A stretch of 62,118 nt of DNA from a virus. Under the pieces are notes generated by a model, which was not told the origin of the DNA, did no database searches, and saw only the letters and a program-made list of their open reading frames with translations. The position numbers and the translations under genes are program-made. Shown one piece after another: positions 50,564-61,578 of this stretch; position 1 is the stretch's first letter, and every line of letters starts with the position of its first letter. The DNA lies in IMG/VR virus record IMGVR_UViG_3300022841_000016, positions 1-62,118 of that record. One strand, 5' to 3'.

Positions 50564-53500
50564 ATGAATGAAGAAGAGTTTTTATTAAAGTATAACTTGA
50601 AGTACAATGAGATTGGTGCACTTACTACATTAAATGATGTCTATGTAAGTGAGTTTTCTAATGAAGAGGGTAGTGTTAAAAGTCATGTTTCAAAAGCAGA
50701 TTTTGACCTTAACAACAAACAACAAGGAGAGGTTATTAAATCAGGCTATGAGTTTGATGAAACTAGTGACTATGGAGAGTATGACCAAAAGAAACAATCT
50801 GTAGCTAAAGCTAAACTAAATACTTATCTTCAAGACCCTAGTTTTACTACTTTAAGTGAGTTGCCTGAAAATGGTTCTAAAGACCCTAACTATCAAGTAG
50901 CTTTTGATGGAATAATGAAAGAGAAGCAGAAAAAGGGAGAGGACTATTTTTCTTCTTTTGAAGCTATGGAACAAAACATTAGCAGAACTAGACAACAAGA
51001 TATAGAAGATAATGTAGTTCTTTCTTCTTTGGAAACAGATGAAGAAAGAAAAAGTTACATAGCTAACCAAGCAAACCTTAAAAAGTTAGAAAAGGAACAT
51101 GGTAAAGATGATAAAACTTTAATTAAAGAAGCAGCAGAGATAGAGGACTTAGCTATAGGACCAAATGGTATTCCTATGATGAGACCAGATGAAGATGCTA
51201 ACATTATAGAAAAAGGTATGTTTTCTGTGATGAAAGGTTTTTCTGATGCAAAGTCTTGGGCACTAGCAGGTATGACAAGTGCAGGAGAAGGAATAGAAGA
51301 TGAGAAAGCAAAAGCAGAATACTTAAGACTAAAAGATGAAGAGCATGTTTTAATTGCACCTATTGCAACTAAAAAGAAGATGGAGCTTCAGGCTAAAATG
51401 GATCTTTTAGAGAAACAAGCAGAAGATGTAGGCTACTGGTCTAGGGACTATGCTATGCTTAATAGGCAACACCAACAAATGGGTAAGAAAATAATGGAGT
51501 TAGATAACTTTGTTAATAAGGCTCAATTTGATTGGAGTATATTTTCTTCTAAAACTATTACTGATATAGCATCTTTAGGTTTTACAGATGTACATGAACA
51601 ACTACTTATTGATTTAGCTATCAGTAAGAAAATGGAAAACAAAGAAGAATTAAGTGACTTAGAAAAAGGATACTTAGAAACTCAACATACATTAAAAGAT
51701 ATTGATGGTTTACCATTAGAGCAATCTTTTATGCATCAAGTTACAGGAGGTACAGTACAATCCTTTTCTTTTCTTTTAGGAGGTATAGGAGGTAGAGCAG
51801 CAGGTAAAGTTATCTCAAGAGGTATCACTACTAAACTTGCTAAATTGTCTACTCCTTTAGTAAAAACTCTAGCAGTGTCTGCAAATGTGGGAACACAAAC
51901 TTTGTTACACTCAAACACTTATAATGAATCTCTAAAACAATATGTAGGAGATGTAGAGATTACAGAAGATGCAGAAGGACAACCTGTATTTTTAGCTAGA
52001 CATGATTTGTACAATTCTATAAAAGAAGAGAACAGATTAAAACTTGTAGGACTTGATAGAGCTATTTTCCAAAATGAAGGAAATGCAAAAGTAGTTGCTG
52101 AACTAGAGGCATCAAAGAAAAGTTTAACAGCTTATGACAATAGTGTTAAGATGCCTATGTCAGGTGCAAAGTCTTTATTGTATGGAGGATTTGAAACACT
52201 TAAAGAAGTAGGGTCTGAACAATTTGGTGGTGCTATCTTAGGTAAACTAGGTTCTGGAGCAAAAGGTTCTATTGCTTGGATGGGTAAAAAAGCTAACATT
52301 GGTCCTAACAAATTAAGTATAGGATTAGAAAAAGCAAGAAGAAAATTCTCTAGCCTTGACAGTAATGCTTTAAATGATTTTAACAGAATGGCAACTGCTG
52401 TACCTGGTAAAAAATTAATTGGAGGGCAAGGAGAAGAAATGTTTGAAGAGGTACTAGTGCAAGTTATACCTACTGTAGGTAGTGATTGGCAAGATTACAA
52501 GAATCAATTAAGTGAATTAACTAAAGCTGATTTCTATGTAAAAATTGCAGCACAAACTTTTTTGATGAGGTCTGGTATGAAAGGAGTTTCAAGTGCCAAA
52601 CAAAAGTATGACACTTTTACTAAACTGTCTTCTAAAGACAGAGCCACAGCTAAGAAAGCACAAGAAGAGATGGAAGTTCTTTTTAAAACAATGGGTAAAA
52701 AAGGTGGAACCCAGGCAGATTTTAACAAGGCATTCATGCAAATAGGAGAAGGTAAATTCTCTATAACTGATTACAACAATGCTATACAAGGCTTACAAGA
52801 GTCAGGAAATTTTGAAGAGGTTTCTACTCAAGAAGAAATGAAAAGAGACTTTGCTCAAAAGCAAATTCAAGCAGTACAAGCACAAGGAAAGTTAAAAGAA
52901 TTTAAGAAAGCTCTTAACAAAGCTAAGTACAATAAGAATTTAGATGCAGGAACTAAAGGTCACATGGCTTTCTTATCACAAGAAATAAATGAAATTGAAG
53001 GAGATGATGCTACCTATGTAAACAGTACTCAAGTAATAAACTTAAAGTCTAAAAAGAAATATACTGATAGAGCACTTGCTAAGTTAGAAACTTCTGCTCT
53101 TAATCAAGATATTAATGAAAGTGAAGCTTTAGATGAGATTAATAAAAAGCTGAACACTAAAGATAAAACTGTTAAAGAAATTTTCAAAGGAGACTTAAAG
53201 TTTTCTCTTGGGAACATTGCAGGTATGTCTAATAATGCACAAGAATATTTAGCATTAGAGCAACAAAGACACTCTATGACTGAAGCTTCTAATGAGTTAC
53301 AAAAAGAAATTGAGAGAGTTACTGACTTCAAACATCAAAATGTATTGATGAATGAACAAGATTACAGTGCTTACATTGCTAGAGTAAACAAGAAAGTTTT
53401 TAAAGGAGAAATCACTGCTGACCAATTTCAAAAGTATATAGCTGACCAACCTAGGTCTGACTTTAAAAAGAATTTAACTCCTGAGAGTTTAAGTAAAATT

Positions 53501-56500
53501 AACAGTGCTATACATGAAGAGTTAGTTAGCAATGAAACTGCTGTAAGAAAGTATTCTGCATTCCAAAAGCAAATGGAAGCAAGAGCTAAAGAAAAAGCAG
53601 CAGCAGAGAAGGCAGCTGCTTCCTTTAAAAAAGGAGGAGATGATGTAACTAAACCTGATGCAGAAACAATCAAAGCACAAGGACAAGAAACTGTTGCAGA
53701 AACAGCTACACCTTTGACAGAAGAAGTAGTGGCAAAAAGTGTAGAAACTCCTAAAGCCAAGACTACTGCTGAACAACAAGAATATCATCAAGTTAATTCT
53801 GATAATATCTTTGGTGCATTAAATGCAGTAGCAGAAGCAACATCTGTTTTACCAGAAACAAATGTAACTTCTGAAACAAGAAAAGATAAACTTGTTCAAA
53901 GCAAACAAGGAGCAATAGAACAAGCTAAACTAGAACAAGTTGTTACAGACTTAAAAGCAGAAAAAGTTGCTTTAAGAGATAAAGATGGAACAATTTCTGA
54001 TGAAAACATGAAAAGGTTTAAGTCTATACAAAAACTTATTTCAAAAGCAACTAAAAAAGCTACTAGGGCAGATACTTCAAATGGTGTATTTCATGCAATT
54101 AAAACTAAAAGTCCTGTAGATGGAGATCCAGTTGTTTTAACACAATCAGATGCAATAAAAGCAGAACAAGATATACAAGAAATAATAACTAATGGTCTTA
54201 AAAATAAAAAAGACAGCAATGATATTTTATCAGAAATAACATCAAAATATAGTTTTGACATTTCTACTGTAAGTAGTATTCTTAATTATATTGAGGACCA
54301 AGATTCAAGTGTACCAGAAGTAGGTAACAACAAACAATCATTTGCAGCATGGAGAAAAGCTTCTTATGACAATAAGAGAGTAGAGGAAGACACAGATGAT
54401 ACAGAAGACCTTGATGAAGATGGTTACATAGAAATGATGTTACCAGGAGGTACATACTTAAATGATAAAACTACTGCAACCCTTAAAGCTTATTATGAAG
54501 ATAAGATTAAATGGGAAGGAGTTTCTCCCACCTTTCAAGACTTTTGGCTTGAAGCAATTCAAGAAGGTTTTATTGCTAAGAATGATTTAAGCAAAGAACA
54601 AATTAAAATGCTTGGTTTAAATTGGCAACAAGCTGGTAATGGTAAGAGTAATTGGGAATCTATTTGGGACAAGAATTATGTTAAGCCTAATAGTTTTTTA
54701 TCACAAGTCTTTGAAGAGAATGGTTCTTTAGTTAAAACAGAGGAAGAGGTTATTGCAGAAATAGAAGAAGCATCTGAAGCTGCTGTAATTAAAGCAGAGC
54801 CACAACAAGTAATAAACCCTACAACAGGAGCAGTAGTTCCAGTAACTTCTGTAGCAGGTAAAACTTCAGTAGTTACTGCTAAAGCTAATTTTAAAGCAAT
54901 AGCTTATCAGAATGAAACATCAGATGTACAAACAGTAAATGGTAAAAAAGTAATACAAGTATCAAAACAAGATACTAATCAAGGTGTACCAATGCTTGCT
55001 GAAAGTAAAACTATAAACATTGTGGCTACTTTAAATAGTAACCCAGGAGATATATGGTCAGTAGCAATGGCAACAGAAGCTGAATGGGATATACCAGTAG
55101 AAGTTACAAATACTGCTAATTGGACAACAGAGTTTATGCCTTTTTCTACATGGGTAAAAAGAAATATCAAAGGAAGAAGCATTGAAGACTTTCAAAATTC
55201 TCCAGAGTACATTAACAAAGTGCCTATGTTGTATAGAAACAACAAACAGCAAGTTGTTGGTGTAGTAGCTGACTCTGATTGGTACAGTCCTTTGACAATA
55301 AAAGATTCAAGTAAAAAGAATGGAGAATTTGTAGAGCTTAATAACCCTACTGCTGCACATGCTAAGTCTATAAAGGAAGGTAAAGACAACACTATAGCAC
55401 TTAGACAAAAGATAGCTAGTGGAGAGGTTACAAACATGGAAGTTGAAACTAGAGATGGAAGTCCTTATGCTAAAGTCCCTAGAAATCTGCCTGCAGTTTC
55501 ACTAGAGAAAGCTTCTCCTACTTCTGAAATTGTATTCTTTAAGACAGGTAATTTCTATGGCTTAAACAATGAAAAAATAAATGAAGACAAGACTAAGGCT
55601 ATTACTAATCCAGGTCTTATTAAAAAGTTAAATCAACAGAATAATTCAGGAAACAATAGTGCTTATTATATGAGTCCTGTTTATATCAAAGATGGTGTAC
55701 AGTTTTATGAAGTGATAGCTGTTCTTAGAAAAAATGAGAACAATGAAAATAGTGCTTTTGATGCAGACATACAAACTTCTAAGTATATCTTAGGTGCACA
55801 AAAAGTTTTAAAGTTTCCTGATGCAAACCAACAAGAGTTAGGTATTACTAAAACAGAAGCTTTAGCTCTTCAAGCATTAGTGAAAGCTCAAACAGGTTTA
55901 GATATTCAAGACTATGGTGTAGCTAAAGAACTAGTTCATGGATTAATTGCAATACAAGGTTTAAACAGTGATGCTAAAGACAGTAAGTTTACTGTATCTT
56001 CTAAGAATGTACCAATAATGTACCAAGATAAAAATGGTAACCTTGATACAAAAGAAGTAAGTTTTACAGATGCATTGTTCTTAGGACAAAGTACAGTAGT
56101 GCAAAACACTTATGTAAACAGTAATAATTCAAAAGGTATTACAATCTCTAAAAATTCAGAGGGATCTTTTGATGTAAATGTAGCTGAAACTTATGAAAAG
56201 TTTTTAAGGAAGAGATTGTTTACAGATGTTGTGAGTTATGATATAGGTACTGAAGGTAATCCAAAATTTACCCATTCAGTTCAGCCTATCATTAAGCTAA
56301 AAACTACCACAGCAGTGTCTGTAACTGTTGCACCTCAAGTAAAGAATGAAGTAAAGCCTACAATAGCTGTAGCAAAAGAGACATTAACTGAAGAGCAAAA
56401 TGAACAAGTCTTAGCTGCACAAAATGCTTTAAGACTGTTAAATGCTTTAAATGAAGGCTCTATTTCTGAAGACTACATAGGAGATTTAAAAAACATAAGT

Positions 56501-59500
56501 AATGTAAAGAAAGCATTAAACTTAGTTTCAACTTTCTTACCTAAACAACAAAGAGAGTTAGGTGGTTACATGTTTTCTTTAATAGCAAACAACAGTACAG
56601 AAGCAAACAACTTAAATAACACTGAGTTTAAACAGTTAATTGAAAGACTTTATAAAGATAACTTTAGAGCAAAGAAAGCTGAGATTACAGCACAGTACAA
56701 TATCATAAAAAGTATTGCAGATAGTGGCAACAGTTCAGAAGCTATACAAGAGCTTTTAAAGAACTTAGTTGCTACTGTAGACAATTTAGATATGGTCATT
56801 AATAACTTTGACCAAATCTATTTAAAAAAGATAAGGGAAGCAGGTAAGAAGAAATTTATAGATACTAATGTTAAGTCTGCAAAAGACTTAGAAAAAGAAC
56901 TAGACAAAGAAGCTTCACAAGCTGAACAAGGGTATGTAAAAGATTACAATCAATCTTCTAATGAAGTAGTACATAAAGATAAGATTAGCAAGAAGCTAAA
57001 GAAAATATTTTCTGAGGTGAGTACAGGTGAGACTGGTTTTATGGGTATAGATTTATACCAAAACTATGACAAGGTGTACAACAAGATAGCTAGCTTTATG
57101 TCTAACCCTTTACCATTGTCTCCAAACTTTGATACAATGATAGCTAAACTGGAGACAATTCCAGAGTTTGCTTCTATTGTAGCAAGTTTAAAAGAGTCTG
57201 ATGTTGATGTTCAAAATGGGTTTGTATCTAACATGTATAAGTATGCAGCTAATGCAAAGTTTATAGCCTTTACTACTAATGGACAAACTGGTTTAGAAGG
57301 AGAAGTTTGGTTTAGTAACAGAAACAATTTAAAGCAAAAGATAAGAGAAACTTGGGACAACAACTTTAAAAGGAGTGATGTTGTTACACAAGATTCACTT
57401 AACCAAGAAAAGTTACAAAAGTTAGCTGACCAATATGATAGTTGGAAAGGAGAAGGCTTTAACCAGGACCCAGAAGTACTTAAAGAATGGTTAAGAAGTT
57501 TTGGTCTTGATATTTCTGAAGGTACTTGGGATGAACTTGTTGAAGGTAATCTTATGATTAACAGAACAGGTCTTAGTAATGAGAAGCTATCTTTTGAAGA
57601 CTTGTTTTATGATGAAGGCAAAAGAAGAGACAGATTGTTTTCTAGTTTAGCAAACTATGCTAAGACTTATGCTAAAACTAGTTCTGCAATAGACTTTACT
57701 AAAAATGATAAGTTAGTTCCTTTTGAAGATATGAATAATATCATGAAAGGGTTAATTGAAATTGAGTCTCATCACAATGCATCTCTTGCAAACATTACAA
57801 GAAGAGATGGTGGTAAGACTGTAAGTGAGATAGTTTTTCCTAGTCATTTCCTAGACACTTTTAATGCTCTATCTAATAGTGCTGGTACAGATAAAGCTGG
57901 CATCAAAGCACTACAAGAAACTGCTTATGCAGAGAACTCTTATTGGTTAGACTTATTAATGAATGAACCTGCTATGGCTGATGTATTCAGTTATGGAGAA
58001 ACAGGGTTGATGTCTATGAGAAACATGGACAAGCCAATGAATGATTACAGTAAAATAGAAAACTTAAGTTCTCTGGATTACATGTATCATCAAAGAGCAA
58101 TGTTCCAATTCATGAGAACAGAACCTTTCCCAAGATATAAAGGTTTTAAAATGAGAGTAGCAACAATGTCAATACCTACATCTTCTGATAAAGGTAGAAT
58201 GATGTTACTTAAAGTTCCTGTATTTGACTTACTTGCAATGGAGAATACTCTTACTGCAAATGACAATGGAACAGTAAACTTTAGTCAAGACTTAAATGAC
58301 TTACTTTTTGAGCAGTTAGTGAAGCCTGAACTTAACAGAATAGTAGAACATAAACTACTTGAAACTGAGCCAGACATAAAGAACTACAACAAAGGTGCAG
58401 TAAGATTTAATGCAATGGCTGGGTTGAATACTCTTAAAAACTCTGAAGGAGTGTCTGCTGTAAAATTCTTAGAGCAAGGTGGGTCAATAAAAGATTTCAC
58501 ATCTCAATATAAAGATGCTGCAGTTGCTCACATTAAAGAGTTAATGGAGAATGATGTAGTGCAAAACTTAAGTGTTATTGGAGACACAAATCAAAACTCT
58601 GATAACTTTAACAAAAAAGAGTACATAAGTAGAAACACTGCTACTACAAATCAAAAGAAGAAATTAGCTGAATTTGACTATGTAATAAATAGTTACTTTA
58701 ACAACACAAACATAATGCAAACTATGGCAGGAGACCCTGCTATATACTTCAACTCAAAAGGAAGTGATTCTACTATAGATGACAAAGCTTTACAAGCACA
58801 GTACTCAAAAGAATTAGGAGTAAACATGGGTAAAAGACTTGCCTTAATGATTGCACCTGGTATTGTTACAGCTAACTCTGATACTCAAAAACACATTCAG
58901 CTGTTCTTGAAAGACCAAAGTGAAGTTGCTAGTATGGCAGAAAACATTGTAGAGTTTCATTATGGAAAGGATGCTTTAAAAGAAGAGTTCATGGGTAAAA
59001 CCTATGACCAACACATTAAAGATTTAAGAGATAAGAAGTCTACTGATGTAGTTAAGGAACAATTAAATTTAAAGTTTGCTAAAGTAGCTAAATTCTTTGA
59101 TATTGAATCTACTGATGCACAAGAGTACACTACACTTAGAGAACATTTAAGATTGTTAGTAGGAGAAGGTAAAATTACTCAAGACAAGGCTGATGAAATT
59201 CATGACCATGTGTTTGTAAAAAAGTTACCTTTAGATAGAAATGATAAAGATGTTCAATTGGTTTTACAACCTATGAAGCCTGTTTACACAGGGTCTGTTA
59301 TCAAAGATGGTATCAATAGAATAATGTATATCAAATCTTCTTCTTTCCCATTAATTCCAGACCTAATTACTGGAACAGGTTTAGAGCCACTAATGAATAA
59401 GATGAATGAGATTCAAGAACTTTCAGGAGGTAAAACTGTAAGAGCTTCATATCAATCTGCTAATAAAGTAGGTGCTATGGCAACTGAAATAGATCCTTTT

Positions 59501-60352
59501 AGTCAAAATGATTTAGATGGATTAACTACTAATTGGAACAGTACAGATTTACACCCTACTGATAGTATGGTTCTTAATGGTATGGGTCTTAAAATACAAC
59601 AAGACATACCATTTAAGTCTGCTGTAAAAGGAGATGATAAGGTATCTATGGGTACACAAATTTTCAAACTATTATTTGGAGATGGAGTTGCAGATATTAA
59701 CACAGATGACTTTGATGGTGCTTCATTACAAGAAGAGTTCTTTGAAGCTTTTTCTGTAATGATAGACATTAGCAAGCAAAACTTGTTAGACAAATTAGGG
59801 TTAGATGAAAACTACAAGCCTATTGATAAAGCTGAATCTTTTGAAAAACTTAGTGAGTTATTAAAAGAATCTGCAGAAGAAAGAGACTTCTCTGATAATG
59901 ATTTAAAATTATTAGATGTAAATGAATCAACAAAAAGGGATGGCTCTAAGGTAAATCACTTTACCTTGCCACTATGGTTTTCTGGGAACAGTAACAAGTT
60001 TGAATCTATGCTTACTGCTATTGTAAACAATAAGATATTTAAACAAAAATTACCAGGAAACTCTTTTGTAGTAGGGTCTGAAGCAGGTCTTACAATAAGA
60101 ACACAAGAAGATTTGTTCCAAGAAACAGAAGAAGTTGTAGAAGAAGTAGTAGTGCCACAAAAAGCACAACCTGTTGCAACTGACTTGACTGCTGAACAAA
60201 AAGCAGAAGCTAAACCTGAGTTATCAATGTCTTTTGTAAGTAGGTCTGAACTTACTAACTCTGAAGATATAGATAAAACTCTTGAAGATAACAATAGAAT
60301 AAAAGATGAGTACACAGAACTTGAAGACTTAATGGGTTGTTTATGGCAGTAG
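50564..60352 (+). CDS. Giant virion protein with crAss-like RNA polymerase-related C-terminal region
   Basis: 3,262 residues. The first 250 are helical. Residues about 385-680 hold Gly/Ala-rich amphipathic stretches (SFLLGGIGGRAAGKVISRG) and a GEEMFEEVLVQ motif of ejected polyvalent proteins. The rest mixes disordered and globular parts. The last about 600 residues match the order I recall for crAss-like virion RNAP: FDYVINSYFNNTNIMQTMAG, YIKSSSFPLIPDLITGTGLE, VSMGTQIFKLLFGDG and NNKIFKQKLPGNSFVVGSEA. The expected catalytic TGSDFDID block is absent; NTDDFDGAS at residue 3046 lacks the third Asp. The chain ends in an acidic tail. Confidence 0.65.
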   Translation: MNEEEFLLKYNLKYNEIGALTTLNDVYVSEFSNEEGSVKSHVSKADFDLNNKQQGEVIKSGYEFDETSDYGEYDQKKQSVAKAKLNTYLQDPSFTTLSELPENGSKDPNYQVAFDGIMKEKQKKGEDYFSSFEAMEQNISRTRQQDIEDNVVLSSLETDEERKSYIANQANLKKLEKEHGKDDKTLIKEAAEIEDLAIGPNGIPMMRPDEDANIIEKGMFSVMKGFSDAKSWALAGMTSAGEGIEDEKAKAEYLRLKDEEHVLIAPIATKKKMELQAKMDLLEKQAEDVGYWSRDYAMLNRQHQQMGKKIMELDNFVNKAQFDWSIFSSKTITDIASLGFTDVHEQLLIDLAISKKMENKEELSDLEKGYLETQHTLKDIDGLPLEQSFMHQVTGGTVQSFSFLLGGIGGRAAGKVISRGITTKLAKLSTPLVKTLAVSANVGTQTLLHSNTYNESLKQYVGDVEITEDAEGQPVFLARHDLYNSIKEENRLKLVGLDRAIFQNEGNAKVVAELEASKKSLTAYDNSVKMPMSGAKSLLYGGFETLKEVGSEQFGGAILGKLGSGAKGSIAWMGKKANIGPNKLSIGLEKARRKFSSLDSNALNDFNRMATAVPGKKLIGGQGEEMFEEVLVQVIPTVGSDWQDYKNQLSELTKADFYVKIAAQTFLMRSGMKGVSSAKQKYDTFTKLSSKDRATAKKAQEEMEVLFKTMGKKGGTQADFNKAFMQIGEGKFSITDYNNAIQGLQESGNFEEVSTQEEMKRDFAQKQIQAVQAQGKLKEFKKALNKAKYNKNLDAGTKGHMAFLSQEINEIEGDDATYVNSTQVINLKSKKKYTDRALAKLETSALNQDINESEALDEINKKLNTKDKTVKEIFKGDLKFSLGNIAGMSNNAQEYLALEQQRHSMTEASNELQKEIERVTDFKHQNVLMNEQDYSAYIARVNKKVFKGEITADQFQKYIADQPRSDFKKNLTPESLSKINSAIHEELVSNETAVRKYSAFQKQMEARAKEKAAAEKAAASFKKGGDDVTKPDAETIKAQGQETVAETATPLTEEVVAKSVETPKAKTTAEQQEYHQVNSDNIFGALNAVAEATSVLPETNVTSETRKDKLVQSKQGAIEQAKLEQVVTDLKAEKVALRDKDGTISDENMKRFKSIQKLISKATKKATRADTSNGVFHAIKTKSPVDGDPVVLTQSDAIKAEQDIQEIITNGLKNKKDSNDILSEITSKYSFDISTVSSILNYIEDQDSSVPEVGNNKQSFAAWRKASYDNKRVEEDTDDTEDLDEDGYIEMMLPGGTYLNDKTTATLKAYYEDKIKWEGVSPTFQDFWLEAIQEGFIAKNDLSKEQIKMLGLNWQQAGNGKSNWESIWDKNYVKPNSFLSQVFEENGSLVKTEEEVIAEIEEASEAAVIKAEPQQVINPTTGAVVPVTSVAGKTSVVTAKANFKAIAYQNETSDVQTVNGKKVIQVSKQDTNQGVPMLAESKTINIVATLNSNPGDIWSVAMATEAEWDIPVEVTNTANWTTEFMPFSTWVKRNIKGRSIEDFQNSPEYINKVPMLYRNNKQQVVGVVADSDWYSPLTIKDSSKKNGEFVELNNPTAAHAKSIKEGKDNTIALRQKIASGEVTNMEVETRDGSPYAKVPRNLPAVSLEKASPTSEIVFFKTGNFYGLNNEKINEDKTKAITNPGLIKKLNQQNNSGNNSAYYMSPVYIKDGVQFYEVIAVLRKNENNENSAFDADIQTSKYILGAQKVLKFPDANQQELGITKTEALALQALVKAQTGLDIQDYGVAKELVHGLIAIQGLNSDAKDSKFTVSSKNVPIMYQDKNGNLDTKEVSFTDALFLGQSTVVQNTYVNSNNSKGITISKNSEGSFDVNVAETYEKFLRKRLFTDVVSYDIGTEGNPKFTHSVQPIIKLKTTTAVSVTVAPQVKNEVKPTIAVAKETLTEEQNEQVLAAQNALRLLNALNEGSISEDYIGDLKNISNVKKALNLVSTFLPKQQRELGGYMFSLIANNSTEANNLNNTEFKQLIERLYKDNFRAKKAEITAQYNIIKSIADSGNSSEAIQELLKNLVATVDNLDMVINNFDQIYLKKIREAGKKKFIDTNVKSAKDLEKELDKEASQAEQGYVKDYNQSSNEVVHKDKISKKLKKIFSEVSTGETGFMGIDLYQNYDKVYNKIASFMSNPLPLSPNFDTMIAKLETIPEFASIVASLKESDVDVQNGFVSNMYKYAANAKFIAFTTNGQTGLEGEVWFSNRNNLKQKIRETWDNNFKRSDVVTQDSLNQEKLQKLADQYDSWKGEGFNQDPEVLKEWLRSFGLDISEGTWDELVEGNLMINRTGLSNEKLSFEDLFYDEGKRRDRLFSSLANYAKTYAKTSSAIDFTKNDKLVPFEDMNNIMKGLIEIESHHNASLANITRRDGGKTVSEIVFPSHFLDTFNALSNSAGTDKAGIKALQETAYAENSYWLDLLMNEPAMADVFSYGETGLMSMRNMDKPMNDYSKIENLSSLDYMYHQRAMFQFMRTEPFPRYKGFKMRVATMSIPTSSDKGRMMLLKVPVFDLLAMENTLTANDNGTVNFSQDLNDLLFEQLVKPELNRIVEHKLLETEPDIKNYNKGAVRFNAMAGLNTLKNSEGVSAVKFLEQGGSIKDFTSQYKDAAVAHIKELMENDVVQNLSVIGDTNQNSDNFNKKEYISRNTATTNQKKKLAEFDYVINSYFNNTNIMQTMAGDPAIYFNSKGSDSTIDDKALQAQYSKELGVNMGKRLALMIAPGIVTANSDTQKHIQLFLKDQSEVASMAENIVEFHYGKDALKEEFMGKTYDQHIKDLRDKKSTDVVKEQLNLKFAKVAKFFDIESTDAQEYTTLREHLRLLVGEGKITQDKADEIHDHVFVKKLPLDRNDKDVQLVLQPMKPVYTGSVIKDGINRIMYIKSSSFPLIPDLITGTGLEPLMNKMNEIQELSGGKTVRASYQSANKVGAMATEIDPFSQNDLDGLTTNWNSTDLHPTDSMVLNGMGLKIQQDIPFKSAVKGDDKVSMGTQIFKLLFGDGVADINTDDFDGASLQEEFFEAFSVMIDISKQNLLDKLGLDENYKPIDKAESFEKLSELLKESAEERDFSDNDLKLLDVNESTKRDGSKVNHFTLPLWFSGNSNKFESMLTAIVNNKIFKQKLPGNSFVVGSEAGLTIRTQEDLFQETEEVVEEVVVPQKAQPVATDLTAEQKAEAKPELSMSFVSRSELTNSEDIDKTLEDNNRIKDEYTELEDLMGCLWQ

Positions 60353-60717
60353 ATAAAAAGAACAAAGATTTTATAGAAGAATTTGCAATAAGTGAGAAGA
60401 GACACAGGGAACTTATTCTCACTATCAAAGGCATAGTTAATGAAATGCCTAAGACTGAAATAGACCTTTCTTCTTTAGAGACAGTAAAGGATTCTATTAA
60501 CAAACTCATTAGTACTCAAAAGTTTGCAAACACTACTCCTGACAATAAAGTAGAACTATTGGACAGTATTAAGAATTTAAGTGCTAACTTTGTAGAAAGC
60601 ATGGTTGAGTTAAGAGCTGCAGTTGAGCTATCTAACAGACCCAAAGAGTATGTTTTTCATGTTGAAAGAGACAATGAAGATAATAAGATTACTAAAGTAA
60701 TAGCTAAAACTAAATAA
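60343..60717 (+). CDS. Small helical protein after the giant gene
   Basis: About 124 residues from the ATG at 60343, which overlaps the end of the giant gene by 10 bases. Basic/acidic helices (KNKDFIEEFAISEKRHREL) and a C-terminal strand pair (KEYVFHVERDNEDNKITKVI). The stop overlaps the next ATG as TAATG. Possible assembly partner of the preceding protein or of tail fibers. Not recognised. Confidence 0.65.
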   Translation: MAVDKKNKDFIEEFAISEKRHRELILTIKGIVNEMPKTEIDLSSLETVKDSINKLISTQKFANTTPDNKVELLDSIKNLSANFVESMVELRAAVELSNRPKEYVFHVERDNEDNKITKVIAKTK

Positions 60718-60884
60718 TGAAAGCATTTGCAATTGTACAAGATACACAGAACACTGGAGACCAGGACTTATCTGCATATCAAACAATTGAAAATGCAGAT
60801 TATAAACTATCACTAAAATCAGATACAGACCATGAACATGAAATAGGTAACATGAAATTGTTATTTGAAAACTCTTTATTATAA
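60717..60884 (+). CDS. Small unknown protein, 55 residues
   Basis: The frame opens MKAFAIVQDTQNTGDQDLSA and ends with MKLLFENSLL. No Cys or membrane part. The TAATG overlap with the previous gene supports translation. Function unknown; it lies at the start of the tail-fiber cluster. Confidence 0.6.
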   Translation: MKAFAIVQDTQNTGDQDLSAYQTIENADYKLSLKSDTDHEHEIGNMKLLFENSLL

Positions 60885-60927
60885 ACACAATTACTATTAA
60901 TATATACAACCATTAACAACAAACACA

Positions 60928-61575
60928 ATGAGCTTAATCCAAAGAATTTCAGACTTAACCATCAGGGTTGGTACTGAATTTAAAACAGTAAAAACGTTAA
61001 TAGCAGGAACTGCATCTGGTAGTTTAACAGCATTAACAACAACAGTAAAGACAAGTATTCTTGCAGCAATCAACTCACTTAAAACTGAAGTAGATGGCAA
61101 GCAAGCAAATTTAGGTTACACACCTGAAGATGAAAACAACAAAGGTCAAGCAAATGGATATGCTCCATTAGATGCTAATGCCAAAGTACCTGCTGCACAT
61201 TTACCTGCTTATGTAGATGATGTATTAGAATCAGCTGATTTTGCTAGTTTACCAGCTTCTGGTGAAACAAGTATTATCTATGTAACATTAGATGATAACA
61301 TCACTTACAGATGGACAGGTTCAGGGTATGTAGAGATTTCTAAATCTTTAGCTTTAGGAGAAACTTCTTCTTCTGCATATAGAGGAGATAGAGGTAAGAT
61401 TGCTTATGACCATTCACAGATTACAGATGCTAACCCACACCAAACTACATTTGAGCAATTATTAGCAAAACCTACAACAATTGCTGGGTTTGGAATTACA
61501 GATGCATTTACTAAAGATGAAATTGGAGATGTAACCACAAACTATGTGTCTGCATTTGAATCAGCTTTGCTATAA
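60928..61575 (+). CDS. Tail fiber protein with common knob modules
   Basis: 215 residues. An N-terminal helix (LIQRISDLTIRVGTEFKTVK) precedes modules known from many tail fibers: NGYAPLDANAKVPAAHLPAY, then YRWTGSGYVEISKSLALGET, then YRGDRGKIAYDHSQITDANP. The order (APLD...LP, YRW-SGS, SSSAYRGDRGK, YDHS, PHQTT) is highly characteristic of phage fibers. Its N-terminal helix resembles that of the next gene. Confidence 0.8.
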   Translation: MSLIQRISDLTIRVGTEFKTVKTLIAGTASGSLTALTTTVKTSILAAINSLKTEVDGKQANLGYTPEDENNKGQANGYAPLDANAKVPAAHLPAYVDDVLESADFASLPASGETSIIYVTLDDNITYRWTGSGYVEISKSLALGETSSSAYRGDRGKIAYDHSQITDANPHQTTFEQLLAKPTTIAGFGITDAFTKDEIGDVTTNYVSAFESALL

Positions 61576-61578
61576 TAC

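Noticed and set aside
59699-59722. NTDDFDGAS as an RNA polymerase catalytic DxDxD motif
   Set aside because: The third Asp is Ala and the flanking residues do not fit the known TGSDFDID or NADFDGD contexts.
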